Assembly: GCF_002242805.1 (NCBI RefSeq)
Contig: NZ_MCGQ01000016.1
Span: 248,481 to 312,480 of the forward strand
Length of the DNA stretch: 64,000 bases
Source: Streptomyces diastatochromogenes
GTDB lineage: Bacteria; Actinomycetota; Actinomycetes; Streptomycetales; Streptomycetaceae
Direction of reading: 5' to 3'
Part shown: in pieces, positions 43,273 through 50,877 of the stretch
Layout of the letters: each line of letters begins with the position of its first letter
How positions within the stretch are numbered: the stretch's first letter is position 1
Made by a program: the position numbers and the translations under genes
Notes under the pieces: model-generated
Database searches by the model: none
What the model was told of the DNA's origin: nothing
What the model saw: the letters and a program-made list of their open reading frames with translations, nothing else

Positions 43273-44949
43273 TCAAGCGGTGACGGCGGCGGAGCCCAGC
43301 CAGCGTTGCAGGGCCTCGGGCAGGGACGCGCCGTCGTCCCCGCCGTCCGCTGCCCTCGTGCTCGCTGCTCCCGCGTTCGCTGCTCCCGTGCTCGCTGCCC
43401 CCGCGTCCGCAGCCTCCGCGTCCGCCGCCCACGCCACGAACCCGTCCGGCCGAACGAACAGCGCGGCCAGGTCCGGCCGGGCGGGGCAGGCGACGGTCAG
43501 GACGTCCAGCCGGTCGCCGTATGCCTCGGCGCGGGCGCGCAGCCTCGGGTCGTCCGCGAGGTCGAGCAGCAGGGCCCGGCCGGTGTGCAGATGGTCGCCG
43601 AGCCGGGTGCCGTCGGAGAGTTCCAGGTCAGGGGCGCTGTGGCCGGTGAGGGGGTGGTCGCCGGGGAGGTCGTAGGTCTGCCATACCCCGGAGATCTGCG
43701 TGACCAGGTACGTCGTACCGGTGGTGGTCAGGGCCATGTCGGTCACCACCCGGCGCAGGGCCCGGGCATGCCGGTCGGGGCGCATCAGCGCGATCTGGGC
43801 GCGGGTCCAGTCGAGCACCCAGGCGCCGACCGGGTGCCGTTCGGCGGTGTAGCTGTCCAGCAGGGCCTCGGGCGCCCGGCCGCGCACCACGGCGGCGAGC
43901 TTCCAGCCCAGGTTCATCGCGTCCCCGATGCCGAGGTTGAGCCCCTGCCCGCCGAACGGCGAGTGCACATGCGCCGCGTCGCCCGCGAGCAGCACCCGGC
44001 CCCTGCGGTAGTCGGTGACCTGGCGGGCGTTGTCGGTGAACCGGGTCGCCGTCACGACCTTCGTGACGGTCACCTCCGGCACGCCCGCCACCCGGCGCAG
44101 GCTGGCCTGCAGTTCCTCGGCGGTGACGGGCGCCGACCGGTCGGCCGGGGGCCCGTCGAACTCGACGCTGAGGATGCGACCAGGGAAGGGCCCGTGGACG
44201 TACGTCCCCACATCGGTGGTGTTCCACCCCGCGCCCAGCCGCTCGGTGCCGGACATCTCCACCACCGCCTGGTAGCCGGTGATCTCCGGGTCCGTCCCCG
44301 GGAAGTCGAACCCGGCGAGCTTGCGGACGGTGCTGCGACCGCCGTCGCAGCCCACGAGCCAGCCGGCCCGTATCGTCCCTCCGCGCGTGTGTACGGTCAC
44401 CCCGTCCGCGTCCGCCTCGAACCCGGTCAGCTCCACACCCCGGCGCACCTCGACGCCCAGCCGCGCGGCCCGCCGGGCCAGGATCCGCTCCAGCTCGGCC
44501 TGCGGCACACCGAGACCGGCCTCGGCGGCCGGGCCGACCTCCGCCCAGACGGGGTCGGATCCGTCGAACAGGTCGCGGTCCATCATGATCCCGGCGAAGT
44601 GCCCGGCGAACTTCGGCGGGACGCTGAGCCGCTTCCCGAAGGCCCGCATCCGTTCCTGGGCCGCCTCCCACACCGCCGCCATCTCCGGCAGCAGGCCCCG
44701 CCGGTAGAACGCCACCGCGCTGGGGATGTTGACCGCGCCCGCCTTGATCGTCTCGTCGACCTCGCTCAGCCGCTCCACGACCAGCACCCGGGCCCCGCCG
44801 AGCCCCAGCTCACAGCCGAGGAACAGGCCCACGGGCCCGGCGCCGGCCACCACCACGTCGTAATCGGTCGTCGTCATGCCCTCGTCGGTCGTCATGCCCT
44901 CGTCGGTCGTCATGCCCTCGTCGGTCGTCATGCTCTCGTCGGTCGTCAT
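43273..44949 (-). CDS. FAD-dependent aromatic monooxygenase (PHBH-like)
   Basis: 558 residues from the first ATG. ADP-binding motif YDVVVAGAGPVGLFLGCELG, the GD motif RRGRVLLAGDAAHVHSPFGG then QGLNLGIGDAMNLGWKLAAV, and the DG motif LVGCDGGRSTVRKLAGFDFP. A C-terminal thioredoxin-like domain is typical of antibiotic-modifying and polyketide hydroxylases. Five in-frame ATGs spaced exactly 18 nt lie at the 5' end, and the natural domain begins at MTTTDYDVVV (ATG 44877). The C-terminus has Ala/Gly repeats (AGAASTGAANAGAAST). It diverges from a TetR gene across a 46-bp gap holding an operator. Confidence 0.9.
   Translation of the reverse strand: MTTDESMTTDEGMTTDEGMTTDEGMTTTDYDVVVAGAGPVGLFLGCELGLGGARVLVVERLSEVDETIKAGAVNIPSAVAFYRRGLLPEMAAVWEAAQERMRAFGKRLSVPPKFAGHFAGIMMDRDLFDGSDPVWAEVGPAAEAGLGVPQAELERILARRAARLGVEVRRGVELTGFEADADGVTVHTRGGTIRAGWLVGCDGGRSTVRKLAGFDFPGTDPEITGYQAVVEMSGTERLGAGWNTTDVGTYVHGPFPGRILSVEFDGPPADRSAPVTAEELQASLRRVAGVPEVTVTKVVTATRFTDNARQVTDYRRGRVLLAGDAAHVHSPFGGQGLNLGIGDAMNLGWKLAAVVRGRAPEALLDSYTAERHPVGAWVLDWTRAQIALMRPDRHARALRRVVTDMALTTTGTTYLVTQISGVWQTYDLPGDHPLTGHSAPDLELSDGTRLGDHLHTGRALLLDLADDPRLRARAEAYGDRLDVLTVACPARPDLAALFVRPDGFVAWAADAEAADAGAASTGAANAGAASTRAADGGDDGASLPEALQRWLGSAAVTA
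44875..44949. repeat. Four 18-bp tandem repeats carrying in-frame ATG codons
   Basis: On the minus strand the unit ATGACGACCGACGAGGGC repeats with starts at 44949, 44931, 44913 and 44895, followed by the ATG at 44877. The first unit differs (GAGAGC). Each unit encodes MTTDEG. Length changes would stay in frame. Confidence 0.9.
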
Positions 44950-44955
44950 GAATTC

Positions 44956-44973
44956 ACTTTAGTCACTAAAAGT
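44956..44973. promoter_or_regulatory. Operator-like inverted repeat between monooxygenase and TetR genes
   Basis: TTTAGTCACTAAA (44958-44970) is an inverted repeat around one base within ACTTTAGTCACTAAAAGT. It fills most of the 46-bp gap between divergent ATGs, so the TetR protein very likely represses both genes from it. Confidence 0.75.
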
Positions 44974-44995
44974 TTTGAGCGGCTATAGTTTTCGC

Positions 44996-45604
44996 ATGAA
45001 AGAGGAACTTTCGCTGAGGGAGCGCAAGAAGCGGGAGACGCGGCAGCGGATCTCGGACATCGCCACGTTGCTCTTCGCGCAGCGCGGCTTCGACGCGGTG
45101 ACGGTCGCCGAGGTGGCCCGCGAGGCAGGCGTCTCCACGATGACGGTCTTCAACTACTTCCCGCGCAAGGAGGACCTGTTCCTCGACCGCATCCCCGAGG
45201 CCGCCGACCTGTTCGTCACGGCCGTACGCGAACGCGCCCCCGGCGAACATCCGCTCGCCGCCCTGCGCCGCCTCACGCTCCAACTGCTCGACCAAAGACA
45301 CCCGTTGAGCGCCATCGCGGAGAGGTTCGTGCACTTCTGGCGTGTCGTCATCGACTCACCGGCCTTGCGTGCCCGCGCCCGCGAGGGGGTCGAGGAGGTC
45401 GAGTCCGCCCTGGCCGGAGCCCTGGCCGAAACGGAAGTCGCCGACCCTTGCCTGCTGGCCGCCCTGACGGTCGCCGCGTACCGCACGGTCTACGTCACCT
45501 CGGCGCGCCGGCTGATGGCCGGGGATCCGGTGGAGGAGGTCGCGGAGGACCACCGTGCGCGACTGGAGGCCGCCTTCGCCGCGCTGGAGCGGATGGCTGC
45601 CTAG
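44996..45604 (+). CDS. TetR-family repressor of the adjacent monooxygenase
   Basis: 202 residues from ATG 44996. HTH: RISDIATLLFAQRGFDAVTV then AEVAREAGVSTMTVFNYFPR. The ligand domain is helical (LTLQLLDQRHPLSAIAERFV). Divergent pairing with a flavin monooxygenase is the classic TetR arrangement, in which the enzyme's substrate is the inducer. The palindrome at 44956-44973 is its likely site. Confidence 0.9.
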   Translation: MKEELSLRERKKRETRQRISDIATLLFAQRGFDAVTVAEVAREAGVSTMTVFNYFPRKEDLFLDRIPEAADLFVTAVRERAPGEHPLAALRRLTLQLLDQRHPLSAIAERFVHFWRVVIDSPALRARAREGVEEVESALAGALAETEVADPCLLAALTVAAYRTVYVTSARRLMAGDPVEEVAEDHRARLEAAFAALERMAA

Positions 45605-45616
45605 CTGCCCCTTGAC

Positions 45617-45660
45617 GGCTAACGATGTTAGCCATACCGTCGTGGCTAACGGCGTTAGCC
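45617..45660. promoter_or_regulatory. Two 17-bp palindromic operators
   Basis: GGCTAACGATGTTAGCC (45617-45633) and GGCTAACGGCGTTAGCC (45644-45660) share perfect 7-bp arms and start 27 bp apart. The first overlaps a TTGACG -35-like box (45613-45618). They precede the DUF4260/TetR operon by about 40 bp, so the downstream TetR protein probably autorepresses here. Confidence 0.85.
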
Positions 45661-45697
45661 AGCCTGGCCCGGGCGCCGTATGACCCTGGAGGCAGCC

Positions 45698-46108
45698 ATG
45701 TCCGCCACGACCACGAGCGCCACCTCGCCCCTCACCGTCCTGCGTCGCACGGCCTGGCTCGCGGCAGCCCTCTTCTGGTCCGCCTTCGCGGTACTGGAGG
45801 CCATGAACCACGGCTGGCTCGCCGGCACCCTCGCCCTGGTCTTCCTGGTCCTGCCCGACCTGACCTTCCTGGTCGCCGTAGACGACGCGCCCCACATGGC
45901 GAAGGGCCAACTGCCGCCGCGCGCGGTGCCGTACTACAACGCGATGCACCGCGCGCTGATCCCGCTGGCGCTGCTGGTGGCATACGCGTTCGGCCCCTTC
46001 ACCTGGGCCCCCGCCTTCGCGGCGCTGTGCGGCTGGCTGGCCCACATCTCGTACGATCGCGCCTTCGGATACGGACTGCGGACGAAGGAGGGCTACCAGC
46101 GTGGCTGA
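45698..46108 (+). CDS. DUF4260-like small membrane protein
   Basis: 136 residues from ATG 45698 behind GGAGG. Hydrophobic segments: LAAALFWSAFAVLEAM, LAGTLALVFLVLPDLTFLV, ALIPLALLVAYAFGPF and AFAALCGWLAHISYDRAFGY. The ending DRAFGYGLR and the loop HMAKGQLPPRAVPYYNAMHR are typical of DUF4260. It has no established function. It overlaps the TetR gene by 8 bp, and the two palindromes upstream imply direct regulation. Confidence 0.8.
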   Translation: MSATTTSATSPLTVLRRTAWLAAALFWSAFAVLEAMNHGWLAGTLALVFLVLPDLTFLVAVDDAPHMAKGQLPPRAVPYYNAMHRALIPLALLVAYAFGPFTWAPAFAALCGWLAHISYDRAFGYGLRTKEGYQRG

Positions 46109-46622
46109 GCGCCTGACACCGAGGGCACGGGAGATCGTCGCCGCTGCCCGGGCCCTCCTGGAGGAGTCCGGGGCGGCAGCCCTCACCATGCGCACCCTCG
46201 CCGACCGCCTCGGTATCAAGGCCCCGTCCCTCTACAAGCACTTCCCAGACAAGCACGCCGTAGAGGTCGAGCTGACGGCACAGATGCTCGCGGAATCGGC
46301 CGAGGCCCTGGAGGCGGCGGAGGCCCACACCCCCGGCTCCCTGGAGACACTCGCCGAGGCCTACCGCACCTACGCCCTCGCCCACCCCCACCTCTACTGC
46401 CTGGCCACGGAACAGCCCCTCCCGCGCGCCGAACTCCCCGCGGGCCTGGAGGACCGCGCCGCCCTACCCCTGCTGCGGGCCTGCGCCGGCGACCTGGACC
46501 TGGCCCGCGCCATCTGGGCCTTCGCCCACGGCATGGTGATCCTGGAGATCCACGGCCGGTTTCCGGCCGACGCCGACCTGGACGCGGCATGGAAGCGGGG
46601 CCTGAAGGTGTTGCACGTCTAA
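46101..46622 (+). CDS. TetR-family regulator (WHG-domain type)
   Basis: 173 residues from GTG 46101. HTH: EIVAAARALLEESGAAALTM then RTLADRLGIKAPSLYKHFPD. The C-terminal ligand domain (AYRTYALAHPHLYCLATEQP, WAFAHGMVILEIHGRF) is of WHG type. It is co-transcribed with the DUF4260 gene. The paired operators at 45617-45660 are its expected targets. Confidence 0.9.
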   Translation: MAERLTPRAREIVAAARALLEESGAAALTMRTLADRLGIKAPSLYKHFPDKHAVEVELTAQMLAESAEALEAAEAHTPGSLETLAEAYRTYALAHPHLYCLATEQPLPRAELPAGLEDRAALPLLRACAGDLDLARAIWAFAHGMVILEIHGRFPADADLDAAWKRGLKVLHV

Positions 46623-46661
46623 GCGGGGTCGGCGAAGTCGGCTGCGGTTCTGCAGCGCCGC

Positions 46662-46697
46662 AAAGGGGCGCGGGGAACTGCGCGACCAGCCACGACG
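46662..46697. repeat. Dispersed Streptomyces-type intergenic repeat, copy 3
   Basis: AAAGGGGCGCGGGGAACTGC followed by GCGACCAGCCACGACG nearly matches copy 1 at 48-97. It lies between the TetR and AraC genes. Confidence 0.65.
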
Positions 46698-46778
46698 GCG
46701 CCGCAGACGGCTGACGGCACATCGCGGCACATCCCGCGGAGCGCTCAGCAGGCAGAGCACGGCAAGGGGGTGTGTCCG

Positions 46779-47597
46779 ATGACGGAACAGGCGCTGTGGA
46801 CGAGGGCGCGACTGGGGCTCTGCGGCCCCCCGCTCGACCTGCTGACCGCGAACTTCCGCCGACACACCTACGCCCCGCACGCCCACGACGAGTACACGGT
46901 CGGCGTGTGCGTGGGCGGCTCCGAGGTGATCGACTACCGCGGCGGCCACATCCGCACCGGCCCCGGCACGATCGTCGTCCTCGAACCCGGCGAGATGCAC
47001 ACCGGCGGCCCCGGCACCCCCACCGACGGCTACGCCTACCGCGCCCTGTACGCCGAGCCGACCCTGCTCGCGGACGGCACCCTCGGCACTCTCCCGCACT
47101 TCCGCGAACCACTCCTCGACGACCCCGAACTGGCCACGGCCCTCCGCCGCGCCCACACCGAACTCAGCGCCTGCCCCGACCCCCTGGAGGCCGAATCCCG
47201 CCTCCCCTGGCTCCTGACGGCCCTGGCCCACCGCCACTCCACGGCAAGACCGATCTCGGACCACATCCCCGGCGCAGCCACCCTGGCCCTCACGGTCCGA
47301 GACCGCCTGGCCGACGAACTGACAGCCCCACCCTCCCTGGCCCTCCTCGCCTCCGACCTGGGCCTCTCCCGCTACCAGCTCCTCCGAGCCTTCCGCACGA
47401 CCATGGGCATACCCCCGTACGCCTGGCTCGCCCAGTACCGCGTGACGCGGGCCCGCACCCTGCTGGAGGCCGGCCTCCGCCCGGCCGAAGTGGCGGGCCT
47501 GGTGGGCTTCGCCGACCAGGCGCACCTGACCCGCTGGTTCCGCCGAGTACTGGGCGTGACCCCGGCGGCCTACCGCAACAGCGTTCAAGACACTTAA
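46779..47597 (+). CDS. AraC-family transcriptional regulator
   Basis: 272 residues from ATG 46779 behind GGGGGTG. The N-terminal cupin-like sensing domain (HTYAPHAHDEYTVGVCVGGS, GPGTIVVLEPGEMHTGG) resembles AraC_binding. The C-terminal double HTH has SLALLASDLGLSRYQLLRAF and ARTLLEAGLRPAEVAGLVGF then ADQAHLTRWFRRVLGVTPAA. The DMT exporter gene follows after 25 bp on the same strand and is the obvious target. Confidence 0.9.
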   Translation: MTEQALWTRARLGLCGPPLDLLTANFRRHTYAPHAHDEYTVGVCVGGSEVIDYRGGHIRTGPGTIVVLEPGEMHTGGPGTPTDGYAYRALYAEPTLLADGTLGTLPHFREPLLDDPELATALRRAHTELSACPDPLEAESRLPWLLTALAHRHSTARPISDHIPGAATLALTVRDRLADELTAPPSLALLASDLGLSRYQLLRAFRTTMGIPPYAWLAQYRVTRARTLLEAGLRPAEVAGLVGFADQAHLTRWFRRVLGVTPAAYRNSVQDT

Positions 47598-47622
47598 CGC
47601 GTACACGACCGAAACTCGCCCC

Positions 47623-48555
47623 ATGACTGCACGCGGCTGGTTTCTCTTCTCCCTGATGGGAGTGGTCTGGGGCATCCCCTATCTGATGATCAAGGTGGCG
47701 GTGGACGACCTGTCCCCGTCCATGGTGGTGTTCACGCGCTGTGCGCTGGGCGCGCTCCTGCTCCTCCCGTTCGCGATCCGAGGCGGCGGCCTCATCCGGA
47801 CGGTACGAACGCACTGGCTCCCCATGCTGGCCTTCGCGTGCATCGAGATCATGGGCCCGTGGTTCACCCTGACTGACGCCGAACGGCACCTGTCCAGCTC
47901 CACGGCGGGCCTGCTGATCGCGGGCGTACCGATCGTCGGGGTAGTTTTTGCCCGCTTCTTCGGCGACACGGAACGCCTCGGCATGCGTCGGGTTGCGGGC
48001 CTGACCCTCGGCCTCGCAGGCGTGGCGGTCCTCACCGTCCCCCACCTCACCGGCGGCGACGCCCGCTCACTCGGCGAGGTCCTGCTCACGGTCCTCGGCT
48101 ATGCGACGGCCCCCCTGATAGCCGCGCGCTGGCTGAAGGACGTCCCCACCCTCCAGCTCACGGCCCCCTGCCTCACCCTGGCCGCCTTGGTCTACGCCCC
48201 CGCGGCCGCGGCCACCTGGCCGTCCACCGTACCGTCGGGCCAGGTCCTGGCCTCCCTCGCCGGCCTGGGCGTCATCTGCACGGCACTCGCCTTCGTGGCC
48301 TTCCTGGAACTGATCAAGGAGGTCGGCCCGACCCGCTCCACGGTCATCACGTACGTCAACCCGGCGGTGGCGGTAGCTGCGGGAGCCCTCTTCCTCAACG
48401 AGCCCCTGACCTCCGGCATCCTGGTCGCCTTCACCCTCATCCTGGCGGGCTCGGTCCTGGCCACGGCGACCGCCGGTCCCCGCCGCCCCACACGCCCGGT
48501 ACCATGGTCGACACGGCAGACGAGCCGGGCGGACGGCCGCGTGGAGTCCCCCTAG
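47623..48555 (+). CDS. EamA/DMT-family metabolite exporter
   Basis: 310 residues with ten hydrophobic helices and two EamA repeats (GWFLFSLMGVVWGIPYLMIK at the start, AFVAFLELIKEVGPTRSTVI in the second). The last helix ends near residue 285. The hydrophilic tail (RPTRPVPWSTRQTSRADGR) runs 41 nt into the rnpB gene. Probably controlled by the AraC regulator directly upstream. Substrate unknown; amino acids or drugs are typical. Confidence 0.9.
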   Translation: MTARGWFLFSLMGVVWGIPYLMIKVAVDDLSPSMVVFTRCALGALLLLPFAIRGGGLIRTVRTHWLPMLAFACIEIMGPWFTLTDAERHLSSSTAGLLIAGVPIVGVVFARFFGDTERLGMRRVAGLTLGLAGVAVLTVPHLTGGDARSLGEVLLTVLGYATAPLIAARWLKDVPTLQLTAPCLTLAALVYAPAAAATWPSTVPSGQVLASLAGLGVICTALAFVAFLELIKEVGPTRSTVITYVNPAVAVAAGALFLNEPLTSGILVAFTLILAGSVLATATAGPRRPTRPVPWSTRQTSRADGRVESP

Positions 48556-48929
48556 GGGGCTTCCCGAGGAACGTCCGGGCTCCACAGGGCAGGGTGGTGG
48601 CTAACGGCCACCCGGGGTGACCCGCGGGACAGTGCCACAGAAAACAGACCGCCGGGGACCTCGGTCCTCGGTAAGGGTGAAACGGCGGTGTAAGAGACCA
48701 CCAGTGCCCAGGGTGACCTGGGCAGCTAGGTAAACCCCACCTGGAGCAAGGTCAAAAGGAGCCGCTGTAAAAGGCGGCTCTGCGCGGACGTTCGAGGGCT
48801 GCCCGCCCGAGTCCGCGGGTAGACCGCAGGAGGCCGGTGGCAACGCCGGTCCTAGATGGATGGCCGTCGCCGAGGGGTTCGCGAGAACCCTTCGGAACAG
48901 AACCCGGCGTACAGCCCGACTCGTCTGCC
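48515..48929 (+). ncRNA. rnpB: RNase P RNA (bacterial type A)
   Basis: About 415 nt. The ends pair as GGCAGACGAG (48515-48524) with CTCGTCTGCC (48920-48929). Conserved cores are visible: GAGGAACGTCCGGGCTCCA, CAGGGTGGTGGCTAACG, GGTAAGGGTGAAACGG, GTAAGAGACCACC, AGGTAAACCCC, AGATGGATGGCCGTCGC and ACAGAACCCGGCGTACAG. It processes tRNA 5' ends with the RnpA protein. A TACCAT -10-like box (48500-48505) lies inside the preceding exporter gene. The last 27 nt recur downstream as a likely integration core. Confidence 0.95.
48903..48929. mobile_element. attL-like core at the 3' end of rnpB
   Basis: The 27 bases ending rnpB (from CCCGGCGTACAGCCCGAC to CTGCC) recur exactly at 50315-50341 and, with two mismatches, at 54791-54817. 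Integrating elements commonly use the 3' ends of stable-RNA genes and leave such direct repeats. Confidence 0.7.
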
Positions 48930-48958
48930 TCTTCCTCTTGCCCGAGAGGTGAGGCGGG

Positions 48959-49636
48959 ATGGATGTCCTCGGCATCGACGCGTGCGGCAAGCAGGGCTGG
49001 ACAGCCATCAGACTCACGGACGGCGCGTACGCGGGCAGCCTGGTGGACGTCCGACTCGACGCGTTGATCGAGCGTGCGGGTGGGGTAGCGGCGATTGCGG
49101 TGGACATGCCGCTGGGCCTGGTCGAAAAGGGCTGGCGCAGCGCGGATCTTGAGGCAAGGACGTTGCTGAGGGTGCGGCGCAGCAGCGTTTTCCTAGTGGC
49201 ACCGCGACCGGCCTGGGAGGAGTCGGATTACGCGGCGGCCGGGGATCGGTGCCATGAACTCACGGGCCATCGGCTGAGCCGGCAGGCGTGGGCGCTGGCT
49301 CCGAAACTCCTTGAGGCTCGGGCGTGCTGGCTAGCCGACGAGCGGATCCACGAGGTGCACCCCGAGGTGTCCTTCTACGCCTTGGCCGGAGGGGTGCCGA
49401 TGAGCCACGCCAAGAAGACGTGGCGTGGACAGATGCGCCGCCGCCAGCTGCTGGCCGCAGCCGGGCTCGTGCTGCCGGATGAACTCGGCGAGGCGGATGT
49501 CGTTCCCGCGGACGACGTTCTTGATGCCGTTGCCGCGGCCTGGTCGGCGTACCGAATCGCGCTGGGGGTCGCGGGGCGGATTCCCGAGGTGCCTGAGCTG
49601 GACGCGGAAGGGCGCGTCGTCGAGATCCGATACTGA
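48959..49636 (+). CDS. DUF429-family predicted nuclease
   Basis: 225 residues from ATG 48959, 30 bp past rnpB, behind GAGGTGAGGCGGG. The N-terminal VLGIDACGKQGWTAIRL carries the Asp typical of the RNase H-like DUF429 fold. AIAVDMPLGLVEKGWRSADL and IHEVHPEVSFYALAGGVPMS are other family motifs, with DDVLDAVAAAWSAYRIA near the end. A predicted nuclease with no demonstrated function. It is the first gene of the integrated segment, and it could use transcription from rnpB. Confidence 0.85.
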   Translation: MDVLGIDACGKQGWTAIRLTDGAYAGSLVDVRLDALIERAGGVAAIAVDMPLGLVEKGWRSADLEARTLLRVRRSSVFLVAPRPAWEESDYAAAGDRCHELTGHRLSRQAWALAPKLLEARACWLADERIHEVHPEVSFYALAGGVPMSHAKKTWRGQMRRRQLLAAAGLVLPDELGEADVVPADDVLDAVAAAWSAYRIALGVAGRIPEVPELDAEGRVVEIRY

Positions 49637-49714
49637 CTATCCGTCACACACCTTGATCGGTAACCACGGAAATCCTAGCCCTGGCGTAGGCAACATCCGG
49701 CAGGGAACAGTGCA

Positions 49715-49980
49715 GTGACCGGTGACAGGCCGGAGTGGCGTCGGTTTGCGCCTGGCGCGGTCCTTATCTCGCGAACCGGTTACGCGCACATCCCCGGCTG
49801 CTCGCACCTGACTGAGGACCTGGTGAAGGAGCCTGAGTGGGGCTGGATCCCGGACCCGGAGCCGGTCTCTGGAACCGGGCGAGCGTGGCTCATCCGGTGG
49901 TGGCCACGCAGGTCAACACCAGGCTCCACGCGGTACGACGGTGCACGGACTGCCAGTCTCGGCTGACGGCCCATGCGTGA
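49715..49980 (+). pseudogene. Small zinc-finger-like gene, probably frameshifted
   Basis: The frame from GTG 49715 gives GYAHIPGCSHLTEDLVKEPE then WGWIPDPEPVSGTG. Switching frame near 49875 restores a sensible ending, LHAVRRCTDCQSRLTAHA, to the stop at 49978. The combined His/Cys pattern (CSH then CTDC) looks like a zinc-binding domain. The two halves are in different frames, so it is probably broken. No function assigned. Confidence 0.35.
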
Positions 49981-49991
49981 AGGGCGCGTCG

Positions 49992-50183
49992 TCAGACTGG
50001 CACTTCCAGCAGCGCGCCGGTCAGGCGATCCGCCGCGTCCGGTCGGCCAAGGGCGCGGGCCTGCGCTGCCATCTCCTCCCGGAGTTTTGGTGAGGTGAGG
50101 ATCGGGGTGCTGGCCGTGCAGAGGCTCTAGGGGATGACCGCCTCCTTCAGCAGGGCCACAGCTGCGGGTGAACTCGCCCTGTC
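49992..50183 (-). pseudogene. Remnant resembling the C-terminus of a glycosyltransferase-like protein
   Basis: On the minus strand, one frame reads SPAAVALLKEAVIP, a stop, then KLREEMAAQARALGRPDAAD and RLTGALLEV to a stop at 49992. The terminal helix resembles the end of UDP-GlcNAc transferase (MurG-like) proteins. The in-frame stop and missing upstream part indicate decay. The rest of 49981-50383 shows no gene apart from the 27-bp core repeat. Confidence 0.3.
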
Positions 50184-50314
50184 TGCCCGCGCCCAGTGAT
50201 AAGTGGTCGCGGCAGGGCTTTGGCCCCGCTGGAGTGTGCACACGATCTTCACGGTCCCTCATCATGCGAAACGACAACACAGCTCAGAAGACGATTTCGA
50301 GCTCACGGGGCTGT

Positions 50315-50341
50315 CCCGGCGTACAGCCCGACTCGTCTGCC
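50315..50341. mobile_element. Second copy of the rnpB 3'-end core (att-like)
   Basis: 27 bases identical to 48903-48929. The flanks on both sides are unrelated to rnpB. It bounds the DUF429 segment (48930-50314) on its right and the SLOG-to-DUF6087 segment on its left. Confidence 0.75.
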
Positions 50342-50383
50342 GTCTTCGCGTTTGCATGGTCTGGGCAGCCGCCGGAGTGGCGA

Positions 50384-50857
50384 TCAGCGGGTGGCGCCTG
50401 TCGGCCACAGCACACGCACGGGGACGCCGTTCCGCTCGGCGTAAGCCACCACATCCGCTGTGCCCCCATACCCCCACGCTGGCTTCCCATCCCACACTGC
50501 GATCAGTTCGTCGGCCAGGCCGACGAGGATTTCGGACGCGGCCATGTGGGCTTCGGAGGTCGACTCGGTCAGGCCGGTCTCGTGCACATCGCCAGCCCGG
50601 CTTAGAAGTCGGTCGTAGACGGGGTGGTGCCAGTCCGGCAGACTCTCGCGGTACTTGGTCGCGGGCACGACGACCTCAAGCTGTCCGCCGTGTTTGAGAA
50701 CAGCCTGTGCGAACCAGGAGTCCGGGCCGTCGGCGATGCACGACACCGCGACCAGGTCGGCTGCGGCGTGCGCGTTCACTGCCTCGTTGATCATGGCTCG
50801 CACGCGTTCCTCGACCTCCGGGCTCAGCCCGCGGTGACCGGTGATCCCTAGCTTCAT
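50384..50857 (-). CDS. SLOG-like nucleotide-sensing domain protein
   Basis: 157 residues starting at ATG 50857 behind GGGAGAGGA. It begins MKLGITGHRGLSPEVEERVR; the GxTGHR loop, VAVSCIADGPDSWFAQAVL and VVVPATKYRESLPDWHHPVY fit Rossmann-like SLOG/LOG-type domains that bind or process nucleotides. Relatives occur with prophages, defence genes and NAD-derived signalling. It lies 20 bp after the XRE gene on the same strand, so they form an operon. Confidence 0.7.
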   Translation of the reverse strand: MKLGITGHRGLSPEVEERVRAMINEAVNAHAAADLVAVSCIADGPDSWFAQAVLKHGGQLEVVVPATKYRESLPDWHHPVYDRLLSRAGDVHETGLTESTSEAHMAASEILVGLADELIAVWDGKPAWGYGGTADVVAYAERNGVPVRVLWPTGATR

Positions 50858-50877
50858 CTGTCGTCGTCCTCTCCCTG

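Noticed and set aside
41882..43432. 516-residue minus-strand frame joining two genes
   Set aside because: The upstream part is the out-of-frame shadow of the MerR gene. The real membrane protein begins at GTG 42496.
44875..44949. Possible CRISPR-like array
   Set aside because: The 18-bp units are directly adjacent without spacers and are in frame with the coding sequence; an ordinary tandem repeat.
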